Source: Thalassomonas haliotis
GTDB taxonomy: Bacteria; Pseudomonadota; Gammaproteobacteria; Enterobacterales; Alteromonadaceae
DNA: 64,000 nt
Assembly (NCBI RefSeq): GCF_028657945.1
Contig: NZ_CP059693.1
Span: 5,270,001-5,334,000 of the forward strand
Direction of reading: 5' to 3'
The stretch's first letter is position 1, and every line of letters starts with the position of its first letter. The notes beneath the pieces were generated by a model. The model did not search any database. It was given only the letters and a program-made list of their open reading frames with translations, and was not told the DNA's origin. Below, piece by piece: positions 1 through 11,296 of the stretch. The position numbers and the translations under genes are program-made.

Positions 1-2
1 CC

Positions 3-68
3 CAGGCTATTTTACATTACAAACATATTACCGACAACAAACTGTATGCGAGTAATAAAGATTTCTAA
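3..68 (+). CDS. Possible 3' end of a gene entering from the left
   Basis: The third forward frame is open from the window edge to a TAA at 66-68, giving 21 residues ending in SNKDF. A bidirectional hairpin terminator follows at 164-192, as expected after a gene. The fragment is too short to assign a family, and another frame is also briefly open, so this is only a plausible reading. Confidence 0.25.
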   Translation, partial: QAILHYKHITDNKLYASNKDF

Positions 69-163
69 CCTTGGGATGCTCACTTCCCTCCCCTTTATTA
101 CTCTTCCTCAAATATGAAATAAACAGCACCTTTCAGATGTGCCCGTCATGCCTGACACATTAT

Positions 164-192
164 AAAAAGTCCAGCAAAAAGCTGGACTTTTT
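164..192. terminator. Bidirectional rho-independent terminator
   Basis: A perfect 12-bp stem (AAAAAGTCCAGC / GCTGGACTTTTT) around an AAAAA loop, with T-runs on both strands. It lies between the putative gene end at the left edge and the minus-strand gene ending at 270, so it can serve both. Confidence 0.8.
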
Positions 193-269
193 AGTAAGTT
201 GACAATAAATACTTAAAACAGAGATTTGGTTAATAATACACTCTAATACAAGCCTGGCTGGCAGGTGCC

Positions 270-1094
270 TTAGTTCAAAATAACACTCCCATATATAAAA
301 GCACTATCTTCTCCGCTATCGGTGTGGCCCCAGCTATAGTTGAACATGGCATCATTTCTTGCTGTTATTGAGGCAGTTTGGTGTACAGATGTTTTCCAAG
401 AGTCGAGTCCCCAGTCAAAATTATAATAATCCCCGGTCATACGGTGATAGCTTTGGGTATTGGCAGCTAATGGATATGGCCCATAGTGAGCTGCATCTTC
501 AATAAACCAATGAGTATCTAAGGGGGATGGATTTACGGCGTACCATGCAAGGCTATAGCTGGTCCAGCATACCGTGCCGTCACTAAATACATACCATTGT
601 AATTGATTTGAAGTCTCTGTTAACGTTATCCTAGGTATATCATACGTTCTCACCCGAACCCTGCCTTGCCAGTACCCGGTATTAACACTTGGGAATATTC
701 CCTCTTGCTCTCGGTTTGCCATAAGCTTCAAGGCTTTTGGCTCAAGGTTTATCCTATTGGTTACTTCCTGGTGAGTAAAAGTTTCTTCATCAAGCGTACT
801 TGGATCAACTACAGTGGTGCTGTATGACTTATTTTTAATATCAACTTCATATTGCATAACCATTGTAGGCTTTCCAACTCCGTACTCCCCCTCGCCAGAC
901 AAGGTAATGGACCCATCGGAATACACTTTCGCATGAAAATTAGGAATTGCCATAGACGAACTAGGGTTCATCTCTAGCTTAAACTCTTCAGCAAGTTGTT
1001 TGGTTTCTTTTGAAAGTACTGATACTGATGTTAGTAGTAATGCTAAAACGAAGAGAATGAGATATTTTGTATTATTAAAATTTAACCTTGGCAT
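270..1094 (-). CDS. Secreted protein of unknown function, 274 aa
   Basis: I do not recognise the family. The start is basic and followed by a strongly hydrophobic stretch (about residues 11-28) ending near VLSKE, a signal peptide or membrane anchor. The remainder is hydrophilic and rich in Trp and Tyr in its second half (GYWQGRVRVRTYD, QWYVFSDGTVCWTS, YYNFDWGLDSW), which suggests a beta-rich secreted domain. It carries a single Cys in the mature part. The stop is about 80 bp from the bidirectional terminator at 164-192. The local sequence is AT-rich compared with the groESL block, consistent with an accessory region. Confidence 0.7.
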   Translation of the reverse strand: MPRLNFNNTKYLILFVLALLLTSVSVLSKETKQLAEEFKLEMNPSSSMAIPNFHAKVYSDGSITLSGEGEYGVGKPTMVMQYEVDIKNKSYSTTVVDPSTLDEETFTHQEVTNRINLEPKALKLMANREQEGIFPSVNTGYWQGRVRVRTYDIPRITLTETSNQLQWYVFSDGTVCWTSYSLAWYAVNPSPLDTHWFIEDAAHYGPYPLAANTQSYHRMTGDYYNFDWGLDSWKTSVHQTASITARNDAMFNYSWGHTDSGEDSAFIYGSVILN

Positions 1095-1145
1095 TGATAT
1101 TCCTTTATTAATTTTTAGTTTTATAAAGTAATCCTTAAGGGTCTA

Positions 1146-1457
1146 TTACATACCGGCCTCCTTGTTCATTTTTATCCTTGTTTTCCAAAAAAGATGTAGT
1201 GCTATTATCAGGTAGACGATATTCAATATGCCGATAAAGCGCATATAGTTTTCAGCTCCTAACATATACAAACCCATGGGGATAAAAGAACCTATAAATG
1301 CAAAAAAAATAAGCCAGACTTTTTCAAAGATTAATCCAACAAACGCCAGCATTGAAAACCCAATCATGGCACTAGATATTATGTAGCCAACTGTATCCCC
1401 GCCTTGATAGGCGTAGGGGTCACCTGATAAATAAACTACCCATAAGAAAATAGTCAA
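1146..1457 (-). CDS. Small multi-pass membrane protein, 103 aa
   Basis: Family not recognised. About four hydrophobic segments can be seen: the N-terminus (TIFLWVVYLSG), then ISSAMIGFSMLAFVGLIF, WLIFFAFIGSFIPMGLYML and GILNIVYLIIALHLFW, ending in a basic tail. The only in-frame start given here is TTG at 1457. The frame stays open upstream to a GGGAGGGA purine run near 1498-1505 without an ATG, so the true N-terminus is uncertain and may include an extra KIIGCLAS segment. It lies 51 bp upstream of the secreted protein gene on the same strand, possibly one transcript. Confidence 0.55.
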   Translation of the reverse strand: MTIFLWVVYLSGDPYAYQGGDTVGYIISSAMIGFSMLAFVGLIFEKVWLIFFAFIGSFIPMGLYMLGAENYMRFIGILNIVYLIIALHLFWKTRIKMNKEAGM

Positions 1458-1931
1458 AATTGAAGCGAGACAACCTATAATTTTAATGTAAATGTTCCCT
1501 CCCCATATTTTAGTTATAAAAAGTTAACCAGCAGCATGAACCTTATGCATATCAGCAATTTGATATTAAGCCATGCTAAAACAAATGTAGTCTATATTTT
1601 AGAAGGTGCCACTCGGCAGAAAGCCGGGTGTTATTATCCTCCTAAACTCTTGAGTAACTCTTCTGAATGGTAGGTATTTCTGAGTAAACCAGTTGTTTTA
1701 TCAGCTCACTTTTTCATGAGCCTGTTTTTCAGGATATATAAATATGCCTTTGTTTGTCTGAGAGTTTTATTTTCTGAGATAAATAATATTGAAAGAACCA
1801 ATTTTGAATCATTCTAAGAGATTGAATCATGCAGTAAGTTTTAGAATATAAGTAGTTTTTAACTAATTTCCTTGTGTGCAGCTACTGAGGCTATGGCGTG
1901 ATGAAAAACATATAAAAATGTTTTCAACTTT
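1458..1931. other. AT-rich intergenic stretch, no gene seen
   Basis: No convincing ORF. The only structure is a short hairpin at about 1608-1630 (CACTCGGC / GCCGGGTG, AGAAA loop) followed by TTATTATCC on the plus strand, a weak terminator at best. The low GC content matches the rest of this left-hand accessory region. Confidence 0.4.
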
Positions 1932-2117
1932 CTATAACATAGATAGAGAAGCCCCCCTCTTATCATACGAGCGAATCAGTTGAACTATTTCCTGTATTTG
2001 CTCAGTACTTAAATTTAATAGATCATAAAATACCTTCGAAGGCTCTCCAGTATTTTTACCGCCTTGCGGTTGGAACACATCTATCGAAATAGACGTGAGA
2101 AATGTCTCCTTTTTCAT
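1932..2117 (-). CDS. Hypothetical small protein, 61 aa
   Basis: A short ORF of soluble character with an amphipathic helix-like C-terminal half (LSTEQIQEIVQLIRSYDKRG). I do not recognise it and no clear ribosome binding site precedes the ATG. Composition looks protein-like, but the gene is isolated in AT-rich sequence, so expression is uncertain. Confidence 0.35.
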   Translation of the reverse strand: MKKETFLTSISIDVFQPQGGKNTGEPSKVFYDLLNLSTEQIQEIVQLIRSYDKRGASLSML

Positions 2118-2348
2118 GTGTAAAAAGTTAAAAAATATAAACGCCAGACGTCCCCAGCCGGAGAATTATACTTAGATAATTATTAAAACAATGTTAAACC
2201 CTGGCTTTTTCTAATCTTGCGAATATAGCTTCACAAAGACAAAAAGCTAGAATATAGAGAAGTTAACACAATATTTTTAAAGTGTTTTTTGAGGCTTATT
2301 TCATTTCTTTATTAGAAAGTTGTTCTAAATAATTACTCCATTTTTGCA

Positions 2349-3496
2349 TCATTTTTTTCGTTCCGGCAAATAAATGGCCCTGTTATATGCTCTGGACGTA
2401 TTTGAGCCGGTTAAATGGGCTAATTGAGCCTCTATTGCGTCATGATTCCAACTTTGTTCATGTAATATAGTTGAAGCGGTACTCCGAAAGCCGTGCGCTG
2501 ACATAACATCAGCTGCATATCCTAGCTCCCTCAGGCGATTGGTCATGACATTTTTGCTCATTGGATTATCGCTATTTCACTGATTGGGGAAAACATAAGG
2601 TGAATAGCCAGTAATGCTTTTAATGTAGGTCAGTTGCTTTAAACCTGTTTAGATAGTGGCACCAGGTGGTCACGGTCTTTTTTCATATCATCGGCTGGTA
2701 TTCGTATCATCTTATCATCAAAGTCAACAAACTCCCATTTCAGTTCTCTAATTTCTTTAGGTCTTAAAAAGATCCTTGGAATCAGTTTCAAAGCTTCGAC
2801 CGTACAAAAGCCCCCTGAGGTGTTTGAATCTATGTCTTGAATGAGTTCACCAAGCTCTGTTGGTTGTACAATGGCCGCATGTGATTGAACTTTAGGGAGT
2901 GGCTTAAGGATATCTTTCAGGGGCAAGCCTTGAGCTGGGTTACTGGAGTCAGTCTATGAGCCAGTGCATACCCAAATATTCTATTGATAATGGGTAAAAT
3001 AACAGGAACTTTCTTAGGCGCACCAGAAGCCTCAATAGAGAGCATTACTTCCGTAATATGCCCTGCGTCTATATCATCAATATGGAGTTTGCTTAGAAGC
3101 TTACAATCGGTGGTAATAAAGCGCTTTACCCGTGCGGCATGATCAGATGACCTGGAATCTTTTTGTTGCTCCCACCAACTCATTGCTACCGTGTTAAAAA
3201 GCCTATCCGTTAATGCATGTTTTCTTTTGCATTCTCGCCTTTCATCTAAGGGGTTAATGCCTTGAATAAGCGATACCCTCGCTTCTTCAGCCTGTTTTCT
3301 CGCGTCAACAAGGGATACAGTGGGGTACTGGCCCAAAGCCATTTCTTGGTGCTCCCACCTATTTTAAAGCGCATCCGCCATAGCTTCGAACCATTATTTT
3401 AATAAATAAAAACAGTCTATTACCATCAAACCCCTTAACTTGCTTCTTATCTTCCAGACAAGAAAAACTTTTCACTTCCAAAGCCGTTAAGCTCAT
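2349..3496 (-). pseudogene. Decayed P4-type tyrosine recombinase (integrase)
   Basis: Pieces of one integrase lie in order on the minus strand in different frames. The N-terminus probably starts at the ATG at 3496 (MSLTALEVKSF...). A frame change then leads to GSKLWRMRFKIGG, the hallmark of the arm-binding domain (DUF4102). Another change near 3340 leads to LGQYPTVSLVDARKQAEEAR. A third near 2920 leads to the catalytic-domain start (LRPKEIRELKW, with the first catalytic Arg region). A fourth at about 2640 is followed by an in-frame TGA after YVFPNQ. The C-terminus keeps SAHGFRSTAST, LAHL and the Tyr-containing NRAIYLPERKK. With at least four lesions it cannot give an active enzyme. It marks an old integrative element next to groEL. 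Confidence 0.85.
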
Positions 3497-3511
3497 ATTT
3501 TAATTCCTCTA

Positions 3512-3592
3512 GGGGTATCAAGATGGGGTACACCCCACCTTAGATCCTAAAAATTAAGATAGTGCAAGTGGTGATACCCCACCATATACCCC
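3512..3592. repeat. GGGGTATCA / GGTGGGGT repeats upstream of the integrase relic
   Basis: Immediately upstream of the integrase start are repeated GGTGGGGT motifs: GGGGTATCA at 3512-3520 is inverted at 3572-3580, with GGGGTACACCCC between. Such repeats in front of a phage-type integrase are candidate arm-type recombinase or attachment sites. No tRNA gene or matching distal copy was found, so their role is inferred only from position. Confidence 0.4.
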
Positions 3593-3648
3593 GGGAATTT
3601 TGAAACTTTATGAAATGACGTGAAACAAACTGAACAGCCAAAGACAAA

Positions 3649-3683
3649 GAAAAACCCCGTAAAGCAAAGCCTTACGGGGTTTA
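3649..3683 (-). terminator. groESL operon terminator
   Basis: On the minus strand a GTAAGG-type loop is enclosed by ACCCCGTAA / TTTACGGGGT and followed by a T-run. It begins about 40 bp after the groEL stop, the expected place for the operon terminator. Confidence 0.75.
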
Positions 3684-3722
3684 AGAAACGTAATGGGTTT
3701 CTATTAAACGGTCATGTGATGA

Positions 3723-5399
<1,677 letters not shown>

Positions 5400-5481
5400 T
5401 TAATGTATGAGACGGAGGTATTCACTCAACATCTCGATCAAAATTTGTTGTGTGCGTGTCGAGTACTTTATTACTCAGCTG

Positions 5482-5772
5482 TTATTCGACAATTGCCAGA
5501 ATGTCTGATTCGCTCAGGATCAGTACTTCGTCGCCATCGATTTTTTCTGTTTTTACGCCGTAACCTTCATTGAAAATTACCTGGTCGCCAACTTTTACGT
5601 CTAACGGGCGAGTTTCACCGTTTTCTAAAATACGGCCGTTACCTACCGCAACAACTTCACCACGAGTCGATTTTTCAGCAGCGCTACCCGTTAAAACAAT
5701 ACCGCCAGCAGACTTAGACTCTACTTCTTTACGTTTTACAATTACGCGATCATGTAATGGACGAATGCTCAT
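5482..5772 (-). CDS. groES: Co-chaperonin GroES (Hsp10)
   Basis: A 96-residue lid of the GroEL chamber. It starts [14 protein letters not shown], carries the mobile-loop segment [18 protein letters not shown] that contacts GroEL, and includes [12 protein letters not shown]. Length is typical. A GGAGAG ribosome binding site precedes the ATG. It is the first gene of the groESL operon, with a sigma-32 promoter 55-80 bp upstream. Confidence 0.99.
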   Translation of the reverse strand: MSIRPLHDRVIVKRKEVESKSAGGIVLTGSAAEKSTRGEVVAVGNGRILENGETRPLDVKVGDQVIFNEGYGVKTEKIDGDEVLILSESDILAIVE

Positions 5773-5826
5773 TTATCTCTCCTGAGAATTTAAATATTTA
5801 AGGTTTAACAAAATTGGTTGATTCAA

Positions 5827-5854
5827 AGATGGGGATTAAAAAAAACTTCACAAG
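5827..5854 (-). promoter_or_regulatory. Sigma-32 heat-shock promoter of groESL
   Basis: On the minus strand the -10 element CCCCATCT (5827-5834) matches the sigma-32 consensus CCCCATNT exactly. A -35 element CTTGTGA (5848-5854) lies a typical distance upstream (consensus CTTGAAA). It is placed correctly for the groES leader, just after the fxsA stop codon. Confidence 0.85.
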
Positions 5855-5871
5855 TCTAAAGTGTAATTTTT

Positions 5872-6369
5872 TTAATCTTTACGCTCAAAATCCCCTTCCA
5901 GGGTATGGCCGCCCTGCTCTTTTGATTTTTCGACGAATTCCTGGCGAAAGCTCTGTTCATGTGTTTGTGAGAACTGCTGGCTTTGCTCCCTGAAACCGCC
6001 CTGAGCCACCTGGCTGACGACAATTTTTTGCTGGACGGCTTTGATCAGGGCGCGCCTGAACTGAGGCAGCAGCAAAGCCAGGCCGAAGAAGTCGGTGACA
6101 AAACCCGGCGTCAGCAGTAAGACACCAGAGACCAGTAACAGCACACCGGCAACAATTTCATCCGACGGCATTTGCCCCTGGGCCATTTTTGTTTGTACCG
6201 AACTTAAGGTCGCCAGCCCTTGCTGACGTACTTTTTTCGCCCCGAACCAGGCGGTTAATATAACAATAGCTATGGTCGGCCAGGCACCCAAAAAGGCGCC
6301 CACCTGCATTAACACCATGATTTCAATGATAGGTACAGCAATAAACAATAAAAATAAGACGCGAAACAT
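5872..6369 (-). CDS. fxsA: FxsA family inner-membrane protein
   Basis: A polytopic membrane protein of the FxsA family, named from the F-exclusion suppressor of phage T7 in E. coli. The N-terminal hydrophobic block (FRVLFLLFIAVPIIEIMVL), the second segment (WPTIAIVILTAWFGAKKVRQQG) and the conserved PGFVTDFFGLALLLPQFR are all present, followed by a hydrophilic Gln-rich tail. I place the start at 6369 (MFRVLFLL), as in the family, rather than six codons upstream. It sits upstream of groES on the same strand, a common arrangement in gammaproteobacteria. Confidence 0.92.
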   Translation of the reverse strand: MFRVLFLLFIAVPIIEIMVLMQVGAFLGAWPTIAIVILTAWFGAKKVRQQGLATLSSVQTKMAQGQMPSDEIVAGVLLLVSGVLLLTPGFVTDFFGLALLLPQFRRALIKAVQQKIVVSQVAQGGFREQSQQFSQTHEQSFRQEFVEKSKEQGGHTLEGDFERKD

Positions 6370-6613
6370 TGGCACTCCCAACAACAATCAGTAAGGGGGA
6401 TATATGGGCATTTAAGCACTTTTCAATGGCCTTTGGCCAATGAATCCGGGCAAAGCCGCCGGCTCTTGCACCGGCTCTGGCACCTGTTCAGAAAATAAGT
6501 GGGAAAATGAAAAAATACTTACATTTTTTCCCCTTTATTTGTGCGCGCTTAAGTTTTTTTTAGCGGAAATAAAGGTAGAATATTGGTCATTAATGAAATA
6601 AATTTTCAATATT

Positions 6614-6934
6614 ATGTATCTATTAGTGTTATGTACTTGCCCGGACAACAGCGTTGCCGAATTGATCGGCCGCGCCCTGGTTGAAGATAAACTGGCTGCC
6701 TGTGTTAATATCATGCCGGGTATCACTTCCGTTTATCGCTGGCAAGGTAATGTCGAGTTTGCCGCAGAAGTGCAGCTATTGATCAAAACAGCCTCGGATA
6801 AATACCCGCTGCTGGAAGAGAAAATCAACAGCTTGCATCCCTACGAAACTCCGGAAATTATCGCCTTGAACATCCAGCAAGGTGATAAGCATTATTTAAA
6901 CTGGATCACTGAGTCATTAAAAGAAAATTCATGA
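6614..6934 (+). CDS. cutA: Divalent-cation tolerance protein CutA
   Basis: A 106-residue CutA1-family trimeric cytosolic protein linked to copper and divalent-metal tolerance. Typical motifs are VLCTCPDNSVAE at the start, LVEDKLAACVNI, SVYRWQGNVE and HPYETPEIIAL. It is divergent from fxsA and its stop overlaps the dsbD start (ATGA), so the two genes are translationally coupled. This cutA-dsbD pairing is common in proteobacteria. Confidence 0.96.
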   Translation: MYLLVLCTCPDNSVAELIGRALVEDKLAACVNIMPGITSVYRWQGNVEFAAEVQLLIKTASDKYPLLEEKINSLHPYETPEIIALNIQQGDKHYLNWITESLKENS

Positions 6935-8784
6935 AACAGCTAGCCCTTTCCCTGTTATTACTGCTGACCAGCCTGTCTTTTTACAGCCAGGAGGTTCGCG
7001 CACAATCTTCCATTTTTGATACCTCAGCGGCGTCGTTATTCAGTAACGACGACGAGTTCCTGAAAGTGGAAGAAGCCTTTATTTTCGATTTTTTCCAAAA
7101 AGACGACCAATTGCAGGTCAGCTTCAACATTGCCGAGGGTTATTATCTCTACCGCCACCAGTTTAAGTTTTCCGCCGACAATGCCAAATTCATCGCACCT
7201 GAGCTGCCCCCGGGCATAGAGCACGAAGACGAATTTTTCGGTATCACCCAAATATTCACCGAACCGCTTAATTTTACCTTTGCTATTCAGGAAGCGAGCG
7301 ACAGCGCCAATATCACCATACGTTATCAGGGCTGCGCCGAAAAAGGCTTATGTTACCCCCCCACCAAGCAAGTGGTGCCTCTTGCCTATGTCAAAAGCAA
7401 ACTCAATGGCGAAGGTAACAACAGTGCCTCTTCACAGGCCGTCTTATCGGCACTGACACCTGAGAAACAAAGCAGTGAAAACCCTCAGTCCCGGGCCGAT
7501 GCAAATAACAGCGAGCAATACCAGCTGGCCGATATGCTTAAGGGAGATAATCTCTGGCTGACCCTGGCGGCATTTTTTATCGGCGGCCTGCTGCTGTCTT
7601 TTACCCCCTGCGTTTTCCCTATGTATCCGATTTTAACCGGCATCATAGTGGGACAGGGTGACAAGCTTACCAACAAAAATGCCTTTACCTTATCTTTTGC
7701 CTACGTCCAGGGCATGGCGGTCACCTATACCCTGCTGGGCATAGTGGTGGCGCTGGCAGGGGCACAATTCCAGGCCATGTTCCAGCACCCCTATGTGCTT
7801 ATCGGCTTAAGTGCGCTCTTTATCTTCCTGGCCCTGTCCATGTTTGGCATGTTTAATTTAGCCCTGCCCGGCAGCTGGCAAAATAAACTCAACAATTTAA
7901 GCAACAAACAAAAAGGCGGTTCAACCTTTGGCGTGATGGCCATGGGGGCGATATCAGCACTGGTGGCCTCTCCCTGCACCACAGCACCGCTGACCGGCGC
8001 CCTGCTCTATATTTCCCAGACCGGAGATATCACCTTAGGTGCCTCCGCCTTATATGCCTTAAGTTTGGGTATGGGCCTGCCTTTATTAGTCCTTGGCAGC
8101 TCAGGCGGAAAACTCTTGCCTAAAGCAGGCAACTGGATGACAGTGATCAAAAATATTTTTGGCCTGCTGCTGCTGGCAGTGCCGGTCTTCCTGTTAGAGC
8201 GGCTGATCCCTGAAATGGCCACCGAACTGTTATGGGCGGCATTAATCCTGGCAAGCGCCAGTTATTTTTATGTCATCAACCGCGACACCACCCCGGGATT
8301 CTGGTTTGGTGTGCGCAGTTTGGCGATTTTTCTTGCCCTTTTTGTCGGCGCCAATAAGGCCTATCAGCTTGTTTACCCGCAACATAACACCACTTATCTA
8401 ACCCATGTGGAAGAGCCTGAATTTACCCGGGTACAAACCCTGAGTGAACTTAACCAAGTGGTAAAGGCGGCAAACGGGCAGGGAAAAACCGTAATGGTGG
8501 ACCTTTATGCCGACTGGTGTATTGCCTGTAAAGAATTTGAAAAATACACTTTCCCGAAACCGGAAGTCAAAAATGCCCTGGCCAATACCCTCAAGGTACA
8601 AATAGACCTGACAGATACCGGGACAGATACCAGCATAGAATTGATGGAGCATTTTAATGTCTTCGGCTTGCCCTCGATTTTGTTTTTTGACCTACAGGGC
8701 AATGAACTGAGCCAGCAAAGGATCACCGGCTTTATGGAAGCCGTCGAATTTGCCGCCCATGTTAATAGCATTTTTAACAGTTAA
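6931..8784 (+). CDS. dsbD: Thiol:disulfide interchange protein DsbD
   Basis: Carries electrons from cytosolic thioredoxin across the inner membrane to periplasmic partners such as DsbC. The 617 residues show a signal peptide, an N-terminal periplasmic domain with the Cys pair near residues 135 and 141 (GCAEKGLCYPP), about eight membrane segments with the redox Cys at 227 (FTPCVFPM) and 349 (SPCTTAP), and a C-terminal thioredoxin-like domain with CIAC at 530-533. All six catalytic cysteines are present. It overlaps cutA by 4 bp and ends before a strong terminator. Confidence 0.97.
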   Translation: MKQLALSLLLLLTSLSFYSQEVRAQSSIFDTSAASLFSNDDEFLKVEEAFIFDFFQKDDQLQVSFNIAEGYYLYRHQFKFSADNAKFIAPELPPGIEHEDEFFGITQIFTEPLNFTFAIQEASDSANITIRYQGCAEKGLCYPPTKQVVPLAYVKSKLNGEGNNSASSQAVLSALTPEKQSSENPQSRADANNSEQYQLADMLKGDNLWLTLAAFFIGGLLLSFTPCVFPMYPILTGIIVGQGDKLTNKNAFTLSFAYVQGMAVTYTLLGIVVALAGAQFQAMFQHPYVLIGLSALFIFLALSMFGMFNLALPGSWQNKLNNLSNKQKGGSTFGVMAMGAISALVASPCTTAPLTGALLYISQTGDITLGASALYALSLGMGLPLLVLGSSGGKLLPKAGNWMTVIKNIFGLLLLAVPVFLLERLIPEMATELLWAALILASASYFYVINRDTTPGFWFGVRSLAIFLALFVGANKAYQLVYPQHNTTYLTHVEEPEFTRVQTLSELNQVVKAANGQGKTVMVDLYADWCIACKEFEKYTFPKPEVKNALANTLKVQIDLTDTGTDTSIELMEHFNVFGLPSILFFDLQGNELSQQRITGFMEAVEFAAHVNSIFNS

Positions 8785-8808
8785 AGCTGCTTAGTCTATA
8801 GCTGCAAC

Positions 8809-8832
8809 AAAGGCCGGTTAACCGGCCTTTTT
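8809..8832. terminator. Terminator after dsbD
   Basis: A perfect inverted repeat (AAAGGCCGGTT / AACCGGCCTTT) followed by further T residues. It is symmetric, so it can also end the convergent minus-strand operon that stops at 8861. Confidence 0.85.
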
Positions 8833-8860
8833 CATCGCCGCTATTTATTGGCGATTACAG

Positions 8861-11293
8861 TTAATGCTTTTGAGGCAGCCAAAAACCGTCGATAATGTTT
8901 TCACGGATAAAGTCCGCCAATTCGACTTCCGGCACCGGCCTGGAAAAATAATATCCCTGGATATAATCACAATCGTGCTGGGTTAAGGATTGTAGCTGGG
9001 CGCCGGTTTCCACCCCCTCCGCCACCACCTGCAAACCTAAATTTTTCACCATGGCTATGGTAGAGATAATAATCTGGTAATCGGCATTATTTTCCAGCAT
9101 GCCAAAAACAAAACTTTTGTCTATTTTGATCACATCCACCGGCATTTTTTTTAAGTAGGCCAGCGAAGAATAACCGGTACCGAAATCATCGATAGCAAAG
9201 CTAAAACCTAACTGCCTGAGCGCCGACATCACCTCAATGGCAACATTGATATCTTTTACCAGGGTTTGCTCGGTTAATTCCAGCTCGAAATAGCGGGCCG
9301 GCACAGCAAACTCCTCCAATAGCTCCTTGAGGTAATCCGGCAATTTAGGGTCGACAAACTGGCCGGCAGACAAATTAACCGCCATGCGGACCTGGGTTAA
9401 GCCCAGCTTCTGGATCTCCAACAGCAGTTCAAAGCTGCGCCTGAGCACCCAGTAGCTGAGCTCAAGCATATAGGCAGAGTTTTCCAGGATAGGAATAAAA
9501 TCATCCGGGGGGATCAGGCCTCTTTTCGGGTGATGCCAGCGCAACAACACTTCGAAACCGTATAATTTGCGGCTTTTGGTTTCCAGCTGCGGCTGCAGGC
9601 TTAAACTAAATTGTTTCTTGGCCAGTGCCTGCCTGACTTCCCCCTCCAAAAAAACATGACGGGCAATGCGCTGATACATTTCCCTGTGGTGCATATGATA
9701 TTTGCCGCCGCCATCTTTTTTCGCCTCATACATGGCAATATCCGCGAAACTTATCAACTGCTCCGCCTTTGCCTTGGGGTCTTCGGTATAGGCTATGCCT
9801 ATGCTGGTGGAAATATAGAAAATGCTGGCATCGAGACGGATGGGTTGTTTGAACTGTTTAAGTACCTGCTCGGCAATCTCAACCGCCCCCTGTTCGCTTT
9901 TGAGCCCGCCCGAAACGATCACAAACTCATCACCACCAAAACGGCAGGCCAGATCATCTTTTCGCAGAGCCGAACGAATGCGGTGAGCCGCCTCGATCAA
10001 TAAGCGATCACCTTCATCATGGCCATAGCTGACATTGACCTTTTTAAAATTATCCAGGTCGAGAAAAAGTACTGCCAGGCCGCTATGATGGCTCTCTATC
10101 ATAGCAACAGCCTTATTCAGCTTATGATTGAGCATATTTCGGCTCGGCAAGCCGGTCAGCAAATCATACATGGCGATGTTTTCCAGCTCACGCGCCTTTT
10201 GTTCGATATTTCTGTCCAGCTGCTCCAGCTCAAAACTCAGCTCCAAAGCCGCATCGGACAAAACATCGAGTTCATCGGAAAACAGACGCATACGGCGAAA
10301 TTCCACCTGGCGAAATTCGGAAAAATGTTTTCGCGCCAGCAAAGGCAGGGCATCGGACAAAGCCAATAACCGCTGGGAAAAAGGCCCGGTGATATAAAAG
10401 ACCAGTATTGCCAGGGTGAAAAAAATAACACTCACCGACCATAAAAATTGCCGGCGATCTTCATCATGCTTTAAGGTGAAGGGGGTCAGATCATGGATCA
10501 ATATCAGGAAAAACTCCTGCTGCTGACTCTTGGACAAGGGCAGAAAATTAACTAAATAACTCAGTTGCCCGACCTCTGCCTGCAAACCGGCAATTCGCAC
10601 CTTAGAGAGCAAGTGCTTGCCCTGGCCGCCGTAAAGCAAGATATTAGTCAACTGCCTGTCAGAGGAAGAAATAATAGCGGCTTGCTGCACCTGGGGGGCA
10701 CCTTCGCGGGGAAAACTGACAAGAGCCACTTCATTTTCCAGTGACTGACCTATGGCATATAACATATCCACCAGGGATGCGGTAATGGCAATCACCGCCA
10801 GCTGCCCTTGTTTGTTAAAGACCGGGATAGTGATCAACTGCAGACAATGCTGGGCGCAAAGTACTTCATTATGGGGGTGCTGCCAGGTAAGCGTCGCTGA
10901 TATTTTTTCTTTAATGTCCGGGGATAAGTCCCCGGTCCCGTATAATTCCCGGCCATTTTCCTGCACCAGCCAGACATTTTCCACGTTAAGCTGCATTTGC
11001 AGAATTTCAAATTGCCTGCCAAGGTTTAAAGCCAGCTTTTTAAAGTCATCCTGCTTGTCGAGGCGGGCTATACCGGAAAAAGACTCTAACCAAACCCTCA
11101 ACTGGCGCTGCAATATGTTACTCTGCAAAAGAAACTGTACCTGGCCGTGCTGCAAGGCCGTTGTTTGAAATTGTTTAAATTCATCCTGCAGACGCAGCAG
11201 GGAAAGATAAGCAAAGCCTGTGGTCACCAGCAGCAAGGTCCCGATGATCAGGATCAGCAATTTAGTGGGCACACTGATAAACTGCTTTTTCAT
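8861..11293 (-). CDS. GGDEF-EAL bifunctional c-di-GMP protein with periplasmic sensor
   Basis: An 810-residue inner-membrane regulator of c-di-GMP. A membrane segment near residues 10-30 and another near 280-300 enclose a periplasmic sensing region. The GGDEF domain has an intact RFGGDEF (about residue 455) and, five residues upstream, an RxxD inhibitory site (RKDD). The EAL domain (from about 580) has EVL in place of EAL but keeps MAVNLSAGQF, ELTEQTL, DDFGTGYSSL, IDKSFV and AEGVET, so phosphodiesterase activity is plausible. It starts 3 bp after the upstream barrel gene, in one operon with it and a PstS-like protein. Ligand and net activity are unknown. Confidence 0.93.
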   Translation of the reverse strand: MKKQFISVPTKLLILIIGTLLLVTTGFAYLSLLRLQDEFKQFQTTALQHGQVQFLLQSNILQRQLRVWLESFSGIARLDKQDDFKKLALNLGRQFEILQMQLNVENVWLVQENGRELYGTGDLSPDIKEKISATLTWQHPHNEVLCAQHCLQLITIPVFNKQGQLAVIAITASLVDMLYAIGQSLENEVALVSFPREGAPQVQQAAIISSSDRQLTNILLYGGQGKHLLSKVRIAGLQAEVGQLSYLVNFLPLSKSQQQEFFLILIHDLTPFTLKHDEDRRQFLWSVSVIFFTLAILVFYITGPFSQRLLALSDALPLLARKHFSEFRQVEFRRMRLFSDELDVLSDAALELSFELEQLDRNIEQKARELENIAMYDLLTGLPSRNMLNHKLNKAVAMIESHHSGLAVLFLDLDNFKKVNVSYGHDEGDRLLIEAAHRIRSALRKDDLACRFGGDEFVIVSGGLKSEQGAVEIAEQVLKQFKQPIRLDASIFYISTSIGIAYTEDPKAKAEQLISFADIAMYEAKKDGGGKYHMHHREMYQRIARHVFLEGEVRQALAKKQFSLSLQPQLETKSRKLYGFEVLLRWHHPKRGLIPPDDFIPILENSAYMLELSYWVLRRSFELLLEIQKLGLTQVRMAVNLSAGQFVDPKLPDYLKELLEEFAVPARYFELELTEQTLVKDINVAIEVMSALRQLGFSFAIDDFGTGYSSLAYLKKMPVDVIKIDKSFVFGMLENNADYQIIISTIAMVKNLGLQVVAEGVETGAQLQSLTQHDCDYIQGYYFSRPVPEVELADFIRENIIDGFWLPQKH

Positions 11294-11296
11294 CGG

